Origin: Sporopachydermia quercuum
Lineage: Eukaryota; Ascomycota; Sporopachydermiomycetes; Sporopachydermiales; Sporopachydermiaceae
NCBI GenBank assembly: GCA_001599295.1
Contig: BCGN01000008.1
Location: forward strand, 496,001-560,000
Direction: 5' to 3'
Length of the DNA: 64,000 nt
A model generated the notes under the pieces. The model saw nothing but the letters and a program-made list of their open reading frames with translations, was not told where the DNA came from and did not search any database. Shown here piece by piece: positions 30,982 through 40,333 of this stretch (positions are counted from its first letter, which is position 1; each line of letters opens with the position of its first letter). The translations under genes and the position numbers were made by a program.

Positions 30982-31833
30982 CTATAAAGCAGGTGGAGCC
31001 TCAGCAGGCGGAGTATCACCATGTTTTGCATGCAGCTTATTTTCTAATTTCTCAAATTCTTTCAAGGAAATTTCTTCTTCTGGATCTAAGACCTGCTCAA
31101 CCTTTTCAACTTCTTCAATATAATGCATAAGCATGCTTTCAATACCATTCTTCAGCGTAATTTCTGAAGAACTACAACTTCTGCAGGCACCTTGTAGTTT
31201 CAAAAAGACAGTTCCAGTTTCCTCATCAAACCCTCTGTATAAAATATCACCCCCATCCTCCTGAATAGCTGGCCGAATTCTGGTATCAATCAATTCTTTG
31301 ATCATGGAAACAATTTCTGAATCATCGTCTTGAGCAGCTGTATCTTCAGAAGGTTTTATATCGGAATCGACAATCACTTTTGCACCACTTGTAAAGTATT
31401 CATTCAAAATGGAAAAGATGTCTGGCTTAACTACTGCCCAATTATAATCTGGGTCTTTAGAAATAGTTACGAAATCATTACCAAACATCACTGCCTTCAC
31501 ACCATCCACTGCAAATAGTCGTCTTGCAAGCGGAGAAACATATGCATCTCTTCCTGATGTGAATTCCACAGTACCATATTCTGCTGGTAAAACTTCAACA
31601 GAAGGTATGAACTTGATGGCATCGTCATTGGGTGTAGGAACGGTTTGTATGAACATAGTTCTAACAGACGAAGAACTCAACAAATTCATTCTTTTATTGG
31701 AACGGATAATTGGCCTTGATAAAGCCGCTATTCTATATGATCTGGAAACATTTGTGCTGAATTGTCTTTGAATTGTTGATGAAGTGTACCGGCTCATGAA
31801 GGCACAGCACTGNCTTGAAATAGCCCCTGACAT
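30982..31833 (-). CDS. NFU1: Mitochondrial Fe-S cluster scaffold/carrier Nfu1
   Basis: Late-acting mitochondrial protein delivering [4Fe-4S] clusters to lipoyl synthase and other enzymes. The 283-residue product has a Ser/Arg-rich presequence (residues 1-60), then the NfuN domain starting RTMFIQTVPTPNDDAIKFIP and containing VDGVKAVMFGNDFVTISK. The C-terminal NifU-like domain contains RPAIQEDGGDILYRGF and the cluster-binding CxxC in LQGACRSCSSSEITLKNG (about residues 214-217). An acidic tail follows. A TACTAAC-like string occurs upstream at about 31975, but the N-terminus is complete without an extra exon. One N base is in codon 7. In S. cerevisiae NFU1 (YKL040C) is adjacent to VPS24. Confidence 0.95.
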   Translation of the reverse strand: MSGAISXQCCAFMSRYTSSTIQRQFSTNVSRSYRIAALSRPIIRSNKRMNLLSSSSVRTMFIQTVPTPNDDAIKFIPSVEVLPAEYGTVEFTSGRDAYVSPLARRLFAVDGVKAVMFGNDFVTISKDPDYNWAVVKPDIFSILNEYFTSGAKVIVDSDIKPSEDTAAQDDDSEIVSMIKELIDTRIRPAIQEDGGDILYRGFDEETGTVFLKLQGACRSCSSSEITLKNGIESMLMHYIEEVEKVEQVLDPEEEISLKEFEKLENKLHAKHGDTPPAEAPPAL

Positions 31834-32453
31834 TGTCGTTAATTATATATAAGTAATGAGTTCGGTTATATTTTGCAATCAATATAAGATAATTTCGTTA
31901 CCAAAATAATAATATCAACTTGCTTCAAATTATTCTTTTGATTCCTTCACATACTTTGTTTTTGATTTGTGTATAAGTTAGTAGGAAAAGATCTCATTAG
32001 GCTGACTAATGTTTGGTTATCTTTTATTGGCTTTGCCTCATCTGCCTGTACCTGAATTATATTGACTAGAGTCTTCTGAGTTACCCCCTAAGTTAGGATC
32101 ATCCTTCTTAGAAAATCTCTTAAGCCGATTTACGGTTATGTCATTAAGAGCATCACGTGCGGTTACAAGAGTGTCAAGTTCATATAATTTAAGGTATTAT
32201 TGCAACAACCTTATTCCAAACTAGGTTATTCAAACCCCGATGAATAAATGATTACGTAACTGTTTATTGCTTTATCCAGCCCTGTATACGTTTCATGAAT
32301 CCATGTAATAGAACATTAGAAGACTGACAGAAAGAAAAATATCTTTACTGGACCTATTGCTGTTCGATTTATTTCATTATGAAGAAAATGAGCTTCTAGG
32401 TGAGTAAGTTAAAATACATTAAAGGTTAGTAAATCTTTGTGCCAGGGTTTGGG
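31834..32453. other. Divergent intergenic region NFU1/GPI18
   Basis: About 620 bases with one CACGTG site at 32154-32159. A GTGAGTAAG donor-like string at about 32399 and a TGCCAG acceptor-like end at 32445 just before the GPI18 ATG could mark a small leader intron. No gene is seen. Confidence 0.45.
32154..32159. promoter_or_regulatory. CACGTG site (Cbf1/bHLH-type)
   Basis: ATCACGTG matches the consensus RTCACRTG bound by Cbf1. It sits roughly midway between divergent NFU1 and GPI18 and might serve either gene. It is a motif match only. Confidence 0.35.
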
Positions 32454-33869
32454 ATGGGATGCAATTGCCTTGGACTGTTCGTCCATAACCATCCATTTTT
32501 AGGCATCAGTGTGATTTTCATAATATGGAAGATCTTCCTCGCATCAATTGTTTATTTTGTTCCCGTTGAATATGACAAATCAACTACTACAGTTTTGTTA
32601 CCTGATATAACTGATTTCGTTTTGCAACAAAGGTCCATATCAAATAATGAACTGACGAAAAGCATTGCATCGATTGTCATTCATTTGACACGCAAATTGG
32701 TCATTTGGGATTCTGTATACTTCACATCCATTGCCCAACGTGGTGTTTATTATGAACATGAATTGGCATTTGGTAAAGGCTGGATAGAATTAATAAAGAT
32801 ATTTTCAAATACTTTGTTGAAGTATATTCAAGAGTTACCAGGGGCTAAAGAAATATTTGATCAATCAAATGATTGCTTAGAGTTGTACCTTTACGGAATT
32901 GTTTCAATTGCACTTTCAAATCTTTCACATTATTTGGCAACTTTTGTACTGTATTTTTTGACGAAGATTGTTTTCAGTCAGAAGACCAATGATCTTTATA
33001 CTTCAAATTTGACGGTAGCGGTCATTTACATTATATCACCCGCAGCAACGTTCCTGCTGGCTGGCTACGGAGAAAGTACTTTTGCTTTATTATCATTTAC
33101 TGCTCTCTTATTACGCGAACTAGCACTGTCAGGACTAACTACTGATAACTCATTGTTCAAAACCATCATTTCTCTACAATTATATATTGTGTCTGCATTC
33201 ATCTTCACACTCACCTTATATATTCGATCTAATGGCATATTGTGGGGAATCGTATATTTGGGAGATGTTCTATTTAGTGTACATGCTGGATCATTACGAC
33301 TATTCTTCTCGTCAATATACTGTGGACTTATGATGCTAGTTGGTACTTTTTATGGTCAGCTTGAAGCATATTTGAAGTTTTGTCCGGAGCGAGAAATTTG
33401 GTGCGCTACATCCGTACCCAGTGTTTATCTGTTCCTTCAGACTCATTACTGGGATAATGGATTATTTGTATACTGGACGGTCAACAACATACCAAATTTC
33501 ATTTTCGCTTTCCCAACCCTGTTACTTCTTATCTCATCATGCTATTACTACACCTTCAAATCAAAATTTTCTTACATCCAGATGCCTTATCTCGTTGTCC
33601 AATTGGTTTATTTTGTTTGCTGTTTGACTTCATGGAATGTCCAAATTATCACAAGAGTTGCATCATGTTTACCCGGAATCATTTGGTTCATTGCTGATAT
33701 TGTCACTAACGAATCAATTAATGAGTTAAAGCAGATGAAGAAAGCTCAGTCATTGCAACCCAAACGATCACAACTACATTTAAGACCGGGGAGCATAATT
33801 ATTGGGTATCTGTTTATCTGGTCAATAGTGCAAGGAACATTATATGGAGGATTTCTTCCTCCTGCATAG
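32454..33869 (+). CDS. GPI18: GPI mannosyltransferase 2, Gpi18 (PIG-V)
   Basis: ER enzyme adding the second mannose to the GPI anchor precursor from dolichol-phosphate-mannose. The first in-frame ATG is at 32454, giving 471 residues; six codons upstream remain open without an ATG. The first helix (LGISVIFIIWKIFLASIVYF) precedes the luminal region. RKLVIWDSVYFTSIAQRGVYYEHELAFG holds the WD(S/A)xxF and E-x-AFG family elements around residues 85-115. Further multi-pass helices include NLTVAVIYIISPAATFLLAG and YGESTFALLSFTALLLR, a PIG-V hallmark with SPAxxF and YxEs. The C-terminus LFIWSIVQGTLYGGFLPPA is typical. S. cerevisiae GPI18 (YBR004C) is close to CEN2. Confidence 0.92.
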   Translation: MGCNCLGLFVHNHPFLGISVIFIIWKIFLASIVYFVPVEYDKSTTTVLLPDITDFVLQQRSISNNELTKSIASIVIHLTRKLVIWDSVYFTSIAQRGVYYEHELAFGKGWIELIKIFSNTLLKYIQELPGAKEIFDQSNDCLELYLYGIVSIALSNLSHYLATFVLYFLTKIVFSQKTNDLYTSNLTVAVIYIISPAATFLLAGYGESTFALLSFTALLLRELALSGLTTDNSLFKTIISLQLYIVSAFIFTLTLYIRSNGILWGIVYLGDVLFSVHAGSLRLFFSSIYCGLMMLVGTFYGQLEAYLKFCPEREIWCATSVPSVYLFLQTHYWDNGLFVYWTVNNIPNFIFAFPTLLLLISSCYYYTFKSKFSYIQMPYLVVQLVYFVCCLTSWNVQIITRVASCLPGIIWFIADIVTNESINELKQMKKAQSLQPKRSQLHLRPGSIIIGYLFIWSIVQGTLYGGFLPPA

Positions 33870-35065
33870 AATAGCATAAAAAGCAAATAAAAAGTTTCCA
33901 CCTACGTTTGAAAATTACACTATGTCTTCTCTGACTTTCATTCAGTNGTATCAGGTTTTATTAGGNCTGTAGATCTTTTTATTAAGTAATTTTTCAACTG
34001 CAAAACGAGCCAGATCATTAAAGTAAGTTNAGTTACAATGAGATTTCTGAACACTTTGACGAGATAACGAAAGTTATTGATAACCTGAATGCACTGAAAA
34101 ACCAGTTGCAGAACAACAATCTGTATAACAGNAGGAATTTAATATTTTAACTCGATGTCTGTCAATATGAGAAGATAATTGAATATAAAGTAGCGAATAT
34201 CATCAGTGTTGGATGTTTAAGAGTAGAGTAACTAAGCGAGTCCATTGTCAATTAATATACAGAGTTAGGCTTCGGGATAAAGTTTGGCTTCACTACTTGA
34301 AAATAAACTCTATTTTTAACTTAATTCTTTAAACTTCGCCTTTCAACTTATTTCCTACCAATTGAAAGTCTAAACTGCTTCCAAAGAAGAACCTTAAATT
34401 AAACGTACTCTCAAACTGATATTCATTTCCCTGCTACATCTAACATACATCATATATCACTTTGCTTTTTATGAATCATTAACAGATCGGTGACAACATT
34501 AATATCACAAGATTTGTTTCAGTTATCTTCTACTACGTAGTTCTTAGAACATACAACAAATATCATCGTTCTCTTAACCTTTTGCATTTCGTTTTATCAT
34601 ATGATTTCTGAATCAATATGCAGGGTGTCAGTTAGAAAGAACGAAGTCTGTGTCTGAACTTTATATATTTGTAAATAAAGTTTAGCTAGCTTCGACAGTT
34701 TCACTTTGAAGCGACAATTAGTTAATTCATCATCTATTACTTCATCTCACAATATATAGCAGAATGTAGGGTCTAATTCTCTGTACTTTGATTTACTACA
34801 TAATCTCTAAACTGATATCACCGAACATTTGCAACTTTTCTTTTTTCTTTATCTATCCGTGTATAAGTGGAACATTGTATAATTTTATATGAAGATAACT
34901 AGCACTAATCAACTTGAATGGGCACACTACTGCTTCTGTTGTTGAGAGCACACTGAATTCTTTATTGATACTAGTTATCGTTAGATCTGACCACAAATAA
35001 TTCTCAGAAGGCCTCGAGAGCAAAGGTTGAAATTTCTTTATAATCAACTTGCTTGAAACATCAAA
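33870..35065. other. Intergenic region between GPI18 and the YeeE/YedE gene
   Basis: About 1.2 kb upstream of the sulfur-transporter gene with several N bases. It is AT-rich with CT-rich stretches toward the downstream ATG. No gene or repeat was recognised. Confidence 0.45.
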
Positions 35066-36103
35066 ATGTTTACTCCGGTTGAATCATCTTTAGGAGCTTC
35101 TCTAATTCAAATAGCAACTTCATCTTATCTTTTCACTTCTGGAAAAGTAGTTGGATGCTCCTCATTATTATATTCATGCGTTCAGTACCCTATAGCCAGC
35201 AACATTTCTATTGTTCTGGGTATTGCATCTTCTTCTTTAGTGATCAAACTTTTTGCGCCAGATTTTATTCCTCAATACAATGATGGTATCTTAATCACAG
35301 CAGTTTCGGCATTGCTAACAGGAGTTGGTACTAAGCTTGGTTCAGGGTGTACTTCAGGACATTTCTTATGTGGCTTATCTCGTGTGAGACTTAGATCTTT
35401 TGTTGCTTCTATCGTTTTTACAACTACTGGTATGATTACAAGAACTTTGACAGGATATCAATCACCAGCGCAAGATAACCTGGGCCATGTAGTTCCAGCT
35501 TATACATATGACAGCTCATTTTCCAGGGCGTTATCAAATAAGAGATTTTTATTAACTGAGTTATTTCTTTCTGTCATATTTGGATATATTCTTTCACCTT
35601 TGTTGAGCAAGTACAAACCTATAAGTGAAAAGAAGCTATTAATCATCAATAATTTCGTCTCGGGAATCATATTTGGATTAGGACTTTTAACGTCAGGTAT
35701 GGCTTACCCAGATAAGGTCAAAGGCTTTCTTTCTCTGCTGAAACCTTCTTTGTTTGATCCCAGTCTCCTTTTGATTATTCCATTTGCCATTATTCCAAAC
35801 ATTTTCATTTGGAAATGGTTTTTGAATAAGTCTTCTAAACCCCTTTTAGCTGACAAATTTTCTCTGGCTTCTGCAACAGAAATTCCACCAAAAATGATTC
35901 TCGGAAATGCACTGTTTGGTATTGGTTGGGGTTTGACCGGTATTTGTCCAGCTCCTGGTATTATATCTGGTGTGTTCAATGGAGTCAAAGGAATAACTTG
36001 GATACTACTATTCTGGGCCGGATATTTTGTTGCTGATTACACTTCTAATTCATCCACCATTATTTCCTCTTCTCAGGAAGCTGAACATACTAAAAAACAA
36101 TGA
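35066..36103 (+). CDS. YeeE/YedE-family sulfur (thiosulfate-type) transporter
   Basis: A 345-residue multi-pass membrane protein matching the YeeE/YedE (TsuA-type) family, which moves thiosulfate or related sulfur compounds in bacteria. The two internally repeated signature loops are visible: GVGTKLGSGCTSGHFLCGLSR (about residues 91-111) and GNALFGIGWGLTGICPAPG (about 283-301). Each contains the reactive cysteine expected to relay the substrate (SGCTSGH and GICPAPG). About nine hydrophobic segments surround them. The N-terminus begins directly with a helix, so no presequence is obvious, and the membrane it occupies is unknown. Fungal members exist. Origin from bacteria is plausible for the family, but base composition here looks like the neighbours. 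Function in this yeast is inference. Confidence 0.87.
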   Translation: MFTPVESSLGASLIQIATSSYLFTSGKVVGCSSLLYSCVQYPIASNISIVLGIASSSLVIKLFAPDFIPQYNDGILITAVSALLTGVGTKLGSGCTSGHFLCGLSRVRLRSFVASIVFTTTGMITRTLTGYQSPAQDNLGHVVPAYTYDSSFSRALSNKRFLLTELFLSVIFGYILSPLLSKYKPISEKKLLIINNFVSGIIFGLGLLTSGMAYPDKVKGFLSLLKPSLFDPSLLLIIPFAIIPNIFIWKWFLNKSSKPLLADKFSLASATEIPPKMILGNALFGIGWGLTGICPAPGIISGVFNGVKGITWILLFWAGYFVADYTSNSSTIISSSQEAEHTKKQ

Positions 36104-36992
36104 GTAACAAACAATATTATTACTTCAGATTTCAAGTTTGAACCATCATCCAAATAGCTTTCTCACATGCTCTTGGGTTCATACATAAGTACCCTGTAAA
36201 GTGCATCTAGGATACATGGTTTTAGATGTGTTAGCGTTTCGAACAAATATCATCATCATGATACTTATAAGCATATAAATTTATTAGTTTAACTATTGAA
36301 ACTTTTGTTACCAATTATACTATTCACGGAAATAGTCGACTTTCATAGAAATGATATATCAAACAAACTCACAGCTCATGCTCACTTACCGTTTTTCCAC
36401 ACTTGTGATACGTCCATTCTCACTCTCATTTGCAATCTTCGATCATGAAAAATTTAAACCACACATCAACAAATGGAAAGAAATTGAAATTCAATAAATT
36501 TAACTAATAAGCAGTATTTATCATTTTTGGTTTTCTTTACCATAGTATTTTTTCTCTTAAGTAATACAATACAGACTATCTGATTTATGCGATTTATACG
36601 AATTTCATAGACAAAGTCACGTGCAGAATTATCATAATGTTTTACAAAGTGAGACGTGATGTTAAGACTCTTGATTTTTGCTCCGGTTGCCTGCTTTACT
36701 AAATTTCATTTTCTTTGCAAAATCCTATACTTATAATGTTCAGAGATTGATATATTGGCAATAATGTTTTATTACGTATTGAGATTCAATAATTTCAACA
36801 CCTCCCTTGTTGATAGCTTATTGTTGTCTATGTTGGTCTATTAACAGTTGTTTTATTGGGAAAAAACTTTAAAATATCAACTTTCGTTTGTTTATTCAAG
36901 GAACAAAAGTCAATTGAAGTACCTCTTGATGCTCATCTATCGAACCATCTATCAGCTATAAAATTTGCATGTACTAAAATAGAATAATCATC
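36104..36992. other. Intergenic region upstream of SNU114
   Basis: About 890 AT-rich bases with one GTCACGTG motif at 36616-36623. No gene or repeat was recognised. Confidence 0.45.
36618..36623. promoter_or_regulatory. CACGTG site (Cbf1/bHLH-type)
   Basis: GTCACGTG, another exact RTCACRTG match, lies about 370 bases upstream of the SNU114 ATG and 510 bases after the YeeE/YedE stop. It is a motif match only. Confidence 0.35.
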
Positions 36993-39900
36993 ATGGATGA
37001 CGATGAATACGATGAGTTTGGCAATTTTATTGGCACAGCTGCTTCACCTTCTTTGAGTGTTGAAAGTCCAGTACCAAGCGGCGTTGAAAGTACGAAACCT
37101 GTTGACTACGACGATGAAACGGCAAGAACACATAATGGCAACTCCAATGAAATGGATATCGATTCAGAAAATGCTGGCACAGTTACTCTCTATGAGGATA
37201 AACAATATTATCCTACGATGGTGCAAGTATTTGGTGAAGATGTAGAGACAATGATACAGGAAACAGACGCCCAAGACATCAGTGAACCATTAGTGAAACC
37301 TGTGGAAAAGAAACAGTTCACAATCGAAGAACAAGATCTTCCACCAGTTTCCTTCTCGAGAGAATATCATCGACAAGTCATGGATCACCCTCAATTCATC
37401 AGAAATATTGCATTAGTAGGACATATTCATAGCGGTAAAACATCGTTAGTTGATTCTTTAATGATTCAAACACATCCAAATTTACACCAGTACGAAGTTG
37501 GAAAGAAAATTGATGTTAGGTTAAGATATACAGACACATCTATACTTGAAAAAGAGAGAGGCATATCACTAAAAACTCATCCTGTCAGTATTTTACTACC
37601 AGATTTAAGTGAAAAAAATTGGGTCTTCAATATCATGGATACACCAGGTCATCCCAATTTTCTAGATGAAGCAACAATGGGGATGAAGCTTGTTGATGGT
37701 ATTGTAGTTGTGGTTGATGTGGTTGAAGGATTAATGATGACTACAAAAAAGGTCATTGAACAAGCTCTTTTAGATCAATTGCCAATGATCTTGGTAGTCA
37801 ATAAAATTGATAGGTTGATATTAGAATTGAAACTACCTCCTAATGATGCTTATTTCAAAATTCGTCAATGTATTGAGGAAGTTAACGCATTCATTGAAGA
37901 TTCAAGAATTTTCACTAACCAAAAAGTACATCTCAGTCTTGCTGATTCTGGTTCTGATATTAAACTTGACAAACCTACTAGATTTTCCCCGAGTTTGGGA
38001 AATGTGTGTTTTGCTTCAACATCAGGAGAATACTTTTTTACTTTGAAGAGTTTCGCTATTATGTATGGTAATAGATTGACGAACAAACAGAGAACGTCGC
38101 AAGATACTTTTACAAAGCAAACAAAATTTGATATCGAAGAATTTCAGAAACGCTTATGGGGAGATATTTATTACACACCAAATGAAAACAAGTTCACCAC
38201 TAAACCCTTTTCATCATTAAGCAAAAGAACATTTGTATCTTTTGTTCTTGAGCCACTTTATAAAATCTATACTACAGCATTAACTCAGAGCATTCCTACT
38301 ATTGCTTCCATGTTGAAAAATGAATTCAATAATACTACATTGATCAACTCAAAGAAACTGTCAAAATATTTCTCTTCCTTGGATGCTAAACCTTTACTTC
38401 GAGAAGTTCTGAAGCTGTTGTTCAAAGACGCAAGTCCTTTTGTTGATATGGTTGTGAACAATATTCCATCACCGGTTGAAATGGCTACTAGAAAAATCGA
38501 GAAATCATTTTCTGGTTATACCGGCTCTTCGCCTTATAATTCAGCTACGGAGGCTTTAGTTAAAGTTGACAAAGACGGCCCATTAATAATTCATGTTACC
38601 AAGTTGTATAATAGTTCTGATGCTTCTGAGTTTTATGCTCTAGGTAGAGTATACAGTGGTACTGTTAAGCAAAATCAAAAAGTGAAAGTCTTAGGAGAAA
38701 ACTTTTCTCCTGACGACGATGAAGACGTTTTCATTGAAACGATAAAAAACGCTTATATTCCGGAAGCGAGGTATAAAGTCGAAACTACTAATGTTCCTGC
38801 TGGTAATTTTGTTTTATTGCGTGGTATCTCTGAATCAATAGTCAAATCAGCTACAATATATGACACGTCCTTCGCTGATCAAATGTTTCCTTTCAACAGA
38901 ATCACATTCCTCAACGAGTCTGTATATAAAGTGGCAGTAGAACCTTATAACCCTCCAGAACTACCTAAACTACTTGATGGCCTTCGCAAAGTCAATAAAG
39001 TGTATCCATTGTTAGAATTGAAGGTTGAAGAATCTGGTGAGCACATAGTGTTAGGAACAGGAGAGCTATACCTCGATTGTGTGTTGTACGATATACGAAA
39101 GCTATTTTCAGAGATCAACATAAAAGTATCGGATCCTGTGACAAGGTTCTGTGAAACTTGTATAGAAGTTTCTTCTATGAAGCATTTTGTCAAGTCAATG
39201 AACAACAAGAACAAAATCTCTATTGTATGTCAACCACTAGATGATGAAGTAGCTCACGATTTAGAAACTGGTGCTTTGTATGGATTAGATAGAATTATTC
39301 CTTCTGGTAAAGGTACTGATCTCATTAGTATAAGCAATGATAATAATAACAGATTTACGTCTAAGCAAATGGGTAAAATCTTCAATGGATTATATAACTG
39401 GGATATGTTTTCGGCGAGAAATATTTGGTGTTTTGGACCTGATAATCGTGGCACCAATATTCTTCAAGATGATACTTTACCGTCTGAAGTTGATAAGAAG
39501 CTTCTTTATTCTGTTAAGGATTCAATCAAGCAAGGGTTCCAATGGAGTGTAAGAGAAGGACCTTTGTGCGAGGAACCAATCCGTCATGCAAGATTCAAAA
39601 TAATGGATGTTCAACTATCTGATGAACCAATTTATAGGGGTGGGGGACAAATCATCCCCGCAGTTAGAAGGGCTTGTTATTCATCGTTTTTATTGGCATC
39701 ACCTAGATTAATGGAGCCAGTTTATTCAGTGAACATTACATGTCCTTCTGAAGTAATAGGTTCNTTGTCGCAGCTATTGGAGAAGAGAAGAGGCCATGTA
39801 CTTAATACTAGACCAATACCTGCTACACCGCTAACAATTATGGAAGCGGTCATACCTGTGATAGACTCCGTTGGCTTTGAAACTGAAGTGAGAGTTGGTA

Positions 39901-40136
39901 CACAAGGAGAATCAATGTGTTACATGACTTTTGACTCATGGCAGATTGTCCCTGGTGATCCTTTGGACAAGGAAGCTAAACCTATCCCTTTGAAACCATC
40001 TTTTGGTGATGGNTTAGCTAGAGATTTTGTTCTAAAAACAAGAAGAAGAAAAGGATTGAGTGATGAGCCAAGCGTTTCAAAATATTTAGATGAAGATCTA
40101 ATTGCAAGCCTCAGAGAAAATGGACTTCTAGAGTGA
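36993..40136 (+). CDS. SNU114: U5 snRNP GTPase Snu114
   Basis: EF-2-like GTPase of the U5 snRNP that, with Prp8 and Brr2, controls spliceosome activation and disassembly. The 1047-residue protein starts MDDDEYDEFGNFIG, the conserved acidic Snu114 N-terminus, and has an acidic N-domain of about 110 residues. G motifs: GHIHSGKTSLVDSL (about 142-155), RGISLKTHP (switch I), MDTPGHPNF and NKIDRL. Domain IV/V segments include EEPIRHARFKIMDVQLSDEP, RGGGQIIPAVRRACYSSFLL and RRGHVLNTRPIPATPLTIME. The C-terminus SDEPSVSKYLDEDL is the usual end. Two N bases lie near the 3' end. No intron is seen. SNU114 and EBP2 are neighbours in S. cerevisiae too, though here they converge, with 197 bases between stops. 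Confidence 0.96.
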   Translation: MDDDEYDEFGNFIGTAASPSLSVESPVPSGVESTKPVDYDDETARTHNGNSNEMDIDSENAGTVTLYEDKQYYPTMVQVFGEDVETMIQETDAQDISEPLVKPVEKKQFTIEEQDLPPVSFSREYHRQVMDHPQFIRNIALVGHIHSGKTSLVDSLMIQTHPNLHQYEVGKKIDVRLRYTDTSILEKERGISLKTHPVSILLPDLSEKNWVFNIMDTPGHPNFLDEATMGMKLVDGIVVVVDVVEGLMMTTKKVIEQALLDQLPMILVVNKIDRLILELKLPPNDAYFKIRQCIEEVNAFIEDSRIFTNQKVHLSLADSGSDIKLDKPTRFSPSLGNVCFASTSGEYFFTLKSFAIMYGNRLTNKQRTSQDTFTKQTKFDIEEFQKRLWGDIYYTPNENKFTTKPFSSLSKRTFVSFVLEPLYKIYTTALTQSIPTIASMLKNEFNNTTLINSKKLSKYFSSLDAKPLLREVLKLLFKDASPFVDMVVNNIPSPVEMATRKIEKSFSGYTGSSPYNSATEALVKVDKDGPLIIHVTKLYNSSDASEFYALGRVYSGTVKQNQKVKVLGENFSPDDDEDVFIETIKNAYIPEARYKVETTNVPAGNFVLLRGISESIVKSATIYDTSFADQMFPFNRITFLNESVYKVAVEPYNPPELPKLLDGLRKVNKVYPLLELKVEESGEHIVLGTGELYLDCVLYDIRKLFSEINIKVSDPVTRFCETCIEVSSMKHFVKSMNNKNKISIVCQPLDDEVAHDLETGALYGLDRIIPSGKGTDLISISNDNNNRFTSKQMGKIFNGLYNWDMFSARNIWCFGPDNRGTNILQDDTLPSEVDKKLLYSVKDSIKQGFQWSVREGPLCEEPIRHARFKIMDVQLSDEPIYRGGGQIIPAVRRACYSSFLLASPRLMEPVYSVNITCPSEVIGXLSQLLEKRRGHVLNTRPIPATPLTIMEAVIPVIDSVGFETEVRVGTQGESMCYMTFDSWQIVPGDPLDKEAKPIPLKPSFGDXLARDFVLKTRRRKGLSDEPSVSKYLDEDLIASLRENGLLE

Positions 40137-40333
40137 TTATAAAAGATTTAGACGATACAGCAAAAAACTCACAAAATGTTCAATTATAGTATTGTACAAT
40201 AATAAATAAAACTCCTGTATATCATTCAAATAAATCATAAACAAAATGAAATAACTTAATATTATCTAGTTAAACTTATATACAACTTCATACATATTCT
40301 ATGCTAATGTTTCATATCTAGATCACAAACATT

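Noticed and set aside
32154-32310. Point-centromere-like arrangement: CDEI-type ATCACGTG followed by AT-rich DNA and TGTTTATTGCTTTATCC
   Set aside because: The essential CCGAA core of CDEIII is missing and the AT-rich part is not extreme. No CDEI-II-III unit was found anywhere in the window.
32380-32453. An extra first exon for GPI18 using the GTGAGTAAG donor near 32399
   Set aside because: The preceding ATG frames hit a stop or lack family sequence. The ATG at 32454 already gives a complete first helix.
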